This document shows, one piece after another, positions 59,253-64,000 of a stretch of DNA of 64,000 bases. Origin of the DNA: Ophiura sarsii (Eukaryota; Echinodermata; Ophiuroidea; Amphilepidida; Ophiuridae); assembly GCA_035610835.1 (NCBI GenBank), contig CM069449.1:13588531-13652530 (forward strand), read 5' to 3'. The notes beneath the pieces are model-generated. The model made no database searches and was not told where the DNA came from. It saw only the letters and a program-made list of their open reading frames with translations. How positions within the stretch are numbered: position 1 is the first letter of the stretch; every line of letters starts with the position of its first letter. A program made the position numbers and the translations under genes.

Positions 59253-59598
59253 CAGGGCTGTCAACTTTTGGGATTTGCTAGGAGGGAGAGATACATACTC
59301 AAAAAAATAATCGTAAAACATGCACAATTTTTTCCCCCGTCAGCAGCTGAAATCCTGATAAGTGGGGGGTGTAGGGATGATGTTTTCTTCAAATCCGCAC
59401 GAAAATTGGCATGGTCAAAATCGCAAATGTACCCAAAATCACAAATGTACCGACGGAAGCTAGTATAAAGGTGTTGATACACACTTTAATTGAGGTAATT
59501 TTGTTGATGCGGGAGATTTTATATGCTATGCGGGAGTGCGGGAGAAAGAGTGTCTATGCGGGAGACTCCCGCCTAATGCGGGAGAGTTGACAGCTCTG
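59253..59598. mobile_element. hAT-type MITE private to copy B
   Basis: It begins CAGGGCTGTCAACTT and ends AGAGTTGACAGCTCTG, flanked by AGTTAAA on both sides (59246-59252, 59599-59605). Copy A (about 12555-12570) retains the empty site GTAGTTAAATAAG. The interior repeats TGCGGGAG several times near the right end (about 59508-59586). It is 346 bp with no coding capacity. Confidence 0.92.
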
Positions 59599-60631
59599 AG
59601 TTAAATAAGATATTTATTTGGGTTTTTTATAGTCAGCTGCAAAGAAGTTGAGCACTTGTTTCTGTTGAATCTCACTTTAGGGAGCTTGAAGATGAAAGGA
59701 AAATAGTTATTGCCTACGCTTTGGAACCCGACTGTTTATTTTGACGGAATAAATCGTATTCAAAATTAGGAACCAGCGCGATGCAGGGGTAACTCTCGAG
59801 CTGCCGAAAGTCAATTTCGTTTCTGCTACGACGCCGGCGTACTTAGCGCAAACACGGAAGTGCAGTTCCCATTGGTTCTATATAATAGAACAACACAACA
59901 CCGAAGCTACCAATGCGCGCGTCCGATTGGCCCGATTTTATCTATAGCGCAAGAATGTTACCGCCCACACGCTCATTAATTATCGTGCGCGCAGAGATCC
60001 AGTGCTGAACATCTCTGCCGGCGACTATAAAGCTTTATTAACCGAAGGACATATCATTGATCAATAATGTGACGCATTATGACTTGTTGACTTCAAAGAG
60101 GAATATTTTAACCGAATTGGAATGATTTGTATGTTACCACCTGATGCCTGATTAAGATAATACATACTTGATAATGAATCATGAATGCACCAGAGTCTTG
60201 CGGGCCGCATTCCAAACATTTGTAAGTCAGAAACACCTGTTGTAGAGACTTTACTACATATGATGTTCATGAAATGCCATTGTTTTGAATGTAAAGAATT
60301 CAAAGTATTTGTACACCAGTCCTGTTACAGAGTTGAATAAAGCCTTGACCCTATTGTGTTATCGACCGCATTCCAGGGACAATGCACACTGTTCACGTCG
60401 TATATAAACAGATAGTGAATATAAATCGCCAGACGGTTTTGTTGAAGGTGAATGGGTATACCTGTAACTCAAAACATTGTGAGCATTTTTTTTCAACGTG
60501 CTACCATTTTAGTTTTCATTTCAGCAATCCATTTCGCTGGCGCTGGCCCGATAAATATGATCGTTTGCGTCAATTGGCTTGAAGACTTTCACGATATTGC
60601 GAAAACATCATATGGCTGTAGTGCAAAACTA

Positions 60632-60861
60632 GTACGTATGGCTCATAAGTAGATGTGACTTGTACGTAAGACTTATCCGATGGCCACCAAATACCATTAT
60701 TTCCATAACAATATTTGGATTTGGATTTATCTAAGTTCAATTTTCATTGGTGCGTGTACAAATGGTGATACAAATTGTTACTTGTTTTGCGACTTGTATC
60801 ATTGGCTGCTATAGTATAAGTCTTACGTACAAGTCACTTACACATATGAGCCATATGTACT
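60632..60861. mobile_element. GTACGTATGGCTCATA-TIR element (copy B)
   Basis: Ortholog of 14052-14285 with several substitutions and small deletions in the TIRs. This stretch is among the more diverged parts of the duplicated block. Confidence 0.8.
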
Positions 60862-63155
60862 AGATTTGCAGTGCAGCCTAGTGGAAATGGCGTCCATAAA
60901 GAAAGTGTAAAACGGGCACTATTTCACCATCACACACTGGTGATTTGTGTCCATCGCATTACATTAACTGCTGCAGAAATAAAACTCAACCTTGGGGTAG
61001 GCCTACTTTGAGCCTATAGCCAGACATCAGAACATGCATGGTGTCAATTTTCAGATAACCTTTTTCAACAATTAGCTTTTTGTTCTAGATTTTTTTCGGT
61101 GTGATTTAGTCACATAGGATTTATTTTCGGGTATATACGATAAATAAAATGGCGTGCAGATTGATTGAAATACTAACCATACACTTGTACGCGTCATAAC
61201 TCATTAACCATCACAGTAGCCATGATGATATTAAAGGCTAATGTGGTCGAGTATGGGGGATTCTATATATTTCCTGGAAGAGTAAGAAATAATAATAAAG
61301 CAATTTCAAAATAAACGGCACAAATTCGATAACAAATTTGGCCCGAGTCTAGTATTACCTGACGTTTAAAATGACATCAATTACCACGTCGAGATTATGA
61401 AAGATATCAAACGGTTTATAGAGCATCGTCGTCATACACAAGCAAATATCTGCGATGTGAAAGAGAGGGTGTGATTTTGAAAACGTTGGACCTAGTAAAT
61501 GCCTGTTCCTTTTTTACGAGGCTATTTCAGGTGAACTCCATACACCTAAGACCTATGAAAGACATGACCATCATCTTCCAAGTAGGGAGTGTAGATATCA
61601 GATAAAGTCACCCACGTAGGTAAACCCATTTGAAATTCATACTCCCTGCGGGTACGATTAAGGTAATGTCTTCCATTAGTGGGTGTATGGATTTCGAATG
61701 GAATAGCCCAATACTTCTCTGAAAACGGGAGAGAGTGGGCATGATACTATTAATTATGATTGTCATTATGACCTCATTTGACCCACGCTGCTTCCGTTTG
61801 AGTGCGGCAGGGGTCAGTAAAGGTCATTCTGATAAAAACTGTAGATCATAATTCACGAAACTGTCAACGCGAGTCAAATTCTCCGGTTTGAAAAAATTAA
61901 ATCCTAATATTTTGTTCCTGCAAACCTGATGAAAGTGGCCAATATAAGTTGGAATCGGTTACTGACAAGTCACTGTGGAGAAAAGGAAATTCAAAGTAGT
62001 TTTATTTTGTTCGTATTGCGAACAACAACAGCGTTTCAGATCTATGTTCGACCCAACACAACAGGTTTGGTTGGGGTTGGGTATTATTTATTTATCAATT
62101 AATTTAGAAGTAGTATCATCATGTAATTTGGGGTTGGGTATTATTTATTTATCAATTAATTTAGAAGTAGTATCATGTAATTTGACATACAGCTAATTTA
62201 ACCAACGGTGATCAAAACCTTAGTACAATTAAAAACGGTCATTGTTATTCTGTCAATGGGAAATTTATCGAATAATTAAATGCCTAAAATGCCAGCAGTG
62301 TGTTGCGTCGTATGACGTGGTAGACCGTCTTAAAACTTTTAAGAAGAAAAAGTTGTCTACACGTTTTTAACAACTAAAGGAATCAAAGAAACTAACTAAA
62401 TTTCTTATAACATTGAATTCTTTTGTTACGTAAACAAGGAAACATATATGCTACTGTGTTTTAATATAACTATAAAGATAAATGTTTTCATTGTACATTG
62501 GGTCGTCTTTATATATATATGGGTGGTGAAAACCGGTTACAGCTTTTGCGGTTTGTTGGTCAGGAAATCCGCCTCGCTGTTTTTCCAAAGCTTACATCCC
62601 TTCGTGGCCTCGGACCTATAGGTCAACCATAGGGTTAAGGCACTCATCATAGCTAAACTAACGACAAATGCTATCTTTTATCTTTAAAAAAGATAGTATT
62701 GCTAATGAAAGTGAGTTGTGGAGTTGTCTTTTTGAGTTCAGAACGAGTCCTTGTTTTGTTTAAGCCGCAGTGAATTAGACCGTGGCACGGCCGGCACAGT
62801 GAGTCAAACGTTGACGTTCATAAACTCGTCGTTTCTATTCGAACTCATCTACAACGTAATGTAACATTGTCGTAACTCGAGCTCACAAGTCACAACTCGC
62901 TTTATTAATAGATGAAACTCGTGATGCAAAACTCTTTGAAAGGTGACCTAAGCTACTTATTAAGCCTACTCTTCAATCCGCGTCACAACTGGTTTATTTA
63001 CTCATGCCAAAGTGTACGATTGAGTTCTAAAACTGATGTCAAATTTTCAAATTTTGAATCCACAAATGATAAATTCGGAATCAACAATCAAGAACAACAT
63101 GTAATGGACCATTTTTTAAAATCCTTTCTTCTTATTTGGTTGAAAGCTTGCTTAA

Positions 63156-63380
63156 CACTTTTGACGCGGCAGGCGTCTGCAAACAACATTCCAAAATGTC
63201 ACCAAGTGTTTCAAAAATGTCGAAATTATTGAATGTCATTACCATATTTAGAATCACCATGAGAAAAGCATTTAAAAAAGTACAAACATGCCTTGTATTG
63301 GTTCAGTAGTTCTTGAGATAGACTTTGAAAGTTGGGAGTTGTTTCTGTTATGGTAAAACTAATTTCCGCGTGGAAAGTGG
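63156..63380 (-). mobile_element. MITE, CACTTTCCACGCGGC family, reverse orientation (copy B)
   Basis: Ortholog of 16609-16832. It overlaps two long but spurious open frames on opposite strands. Confidence 0.83.
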
Positions 63381-64000
63381 TAAATACAAATCTTGTCAAT
63401 GAACAATCGTTGAACATCGACGTTTCATTGGATTTTGTGTCCATATTGGACGGCAATCTTCCCTCGAATTCCGGGTGACCAGGGAGGGATACACAACATT
63501 TAAATTCACTTATTACGCCCGGGTAACATTCCACACATACCAGCTCACGTCCAGGTGATAGTATTGTATTCAAGGTATTGTGAATAAATGTCGGTTATCC
63601 TCCAAGAATAGTACATGGGGCACAGTCAAACCCCCCTGTTACGCCTGAAAGCATTCCACACATACCAGCTCGCGTCCAGGCCCCAGGGGAGTGGTTGTCA
63701 CAGGAACATATGTTCAAATGCAACATAATTGACCAGGTTCCACTTACAATTCACATCCAGGCAGGCGAGGTGAATGTATTTCAATTCAAGTATTATAGCT
63801 GCCAGCTTCCAAGGCAACACACCAGGAACACAATCATGTCACCTGTTAAGCGCAGTCAACATTCCACACCCCCACACACCCTACACACACATATCGATTC
63901 GCATCCAAGTGATGTTATTGTTATTCAGGTGTTCCGGATAATGCCAGTTATTTTTACAGAATAAATACGCAGGTGCAAGACCGATCCACAATCCACACAT

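Larger units (their letters stand above)
47113..64000 (+). repeat. Large duplicated block, copy B
   Basis: Collinear with 1-17460. The coordinate offset drifts from 47112 at the left to 46540 at the right; the four large private insertions (A +1.4 kb, B about +0.78 kb including target duplications) plus small indels account for this. Shared repeats appear at matching places: MITE 49335-49552, foldback 50309-50664, 59-bp array 51076-52318, MITE 54291-54536, GCCCGC element 55455-55763, composite element 56384-56870, GTACGTAT element 60632-60861, 57-bp dimer 62071-62180, MITE 63156-63380 and degenerate repeats from 63526. Stretches between these carry no supportable gene. Homology continues to the last base, so the right boundary lies outside. 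Confidence 0.97.

Overview
The window is about 64 kb of AT-rich metazoan nuclear DNA. I found no host protein-coding gene I can defend. The longest open frames (60-199 codons) are low-complexity, lie inside transposon sequence, or lie antisense to a tRNA. Many recurrences of 'TAGGCCTAT'-type words, abundant short terminal-inverted-repeat (TIR) elements and heavy small-indel polymorphism between repeated copies suggest a highly heterozygous marine invertebrate. Echinoderm or another ambulacrarian is my guess, at low confidence. There are no bacterial-type operons, rRNA genes or CRISPR arrays.

The dominant structure is one block present twice in the same orientation. Copy A is 1-17460 and copy B is 47113-64000; both run off the window. 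Homology is near-continuous and carries the same internal repeats in the same order. It is broken by four transposon presence/absence differences, two private to each copy: A has a 940-bp TA-flanked element (11596-12535) and a 454-bp hAT-type element (12973-13426); B has a 415-bp element with a 10-bp target-site duplication (48037-48451) and a 346-bp hAT-type element (59253-59598). A 100-base N gap at 24032-24131 separates the copies. The block is therefore either a recent segmental duplication or two haplotypes of one locus left side by side by the assembler. I favour the latter.

Within each copy lie TTAA-flanked MITEs with CACTTTCCACGCGGC ends, a TTAA-flanked foldback, a ~59-bp tandem array of about 21 units (3.5-4.8 kb in A, 51.1-52.3 kb in B), a GCCCGCTTAG-TIR element, a GTACGTATGGCTCATA-TIR element with a MITE nested in it, a 57-bp dimer and a degenerate repeat built on 'CACACATACCAG...CGTCCAGG'.

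The unique part (17461-47112) holds more of the same. It has hAT-type elements with exact 8-bp target duplications (17666-17859, 28338-28718, 44151-44375), a TA-flanked long-TIR element (18337-19009) and two more foldbacks (29096-29793, 42386-42759). It also holds a ~4.3-kb foldback with ~1.3-kb arms and an internal ATGGCCGCC-type tandem array (33546-37850), a nested insertion (41030-41669), two tRNA-like degenerate sequences (21464-21560, 22441-22515) and one tRNA-shaped gene (46707-46780). That tRNA has the body of eukaryotic tRNA-Asn but a GGT anticodon.

Nothing here forms a pathway. The biology visible is transposon dynamics: nested insertions, transposition with TTAA, TA, 8-bp and 10-11-bp target duplications, capture of a LINE reverse-transcriptase fragment by a TIR element, and hairpin-generating mutation.
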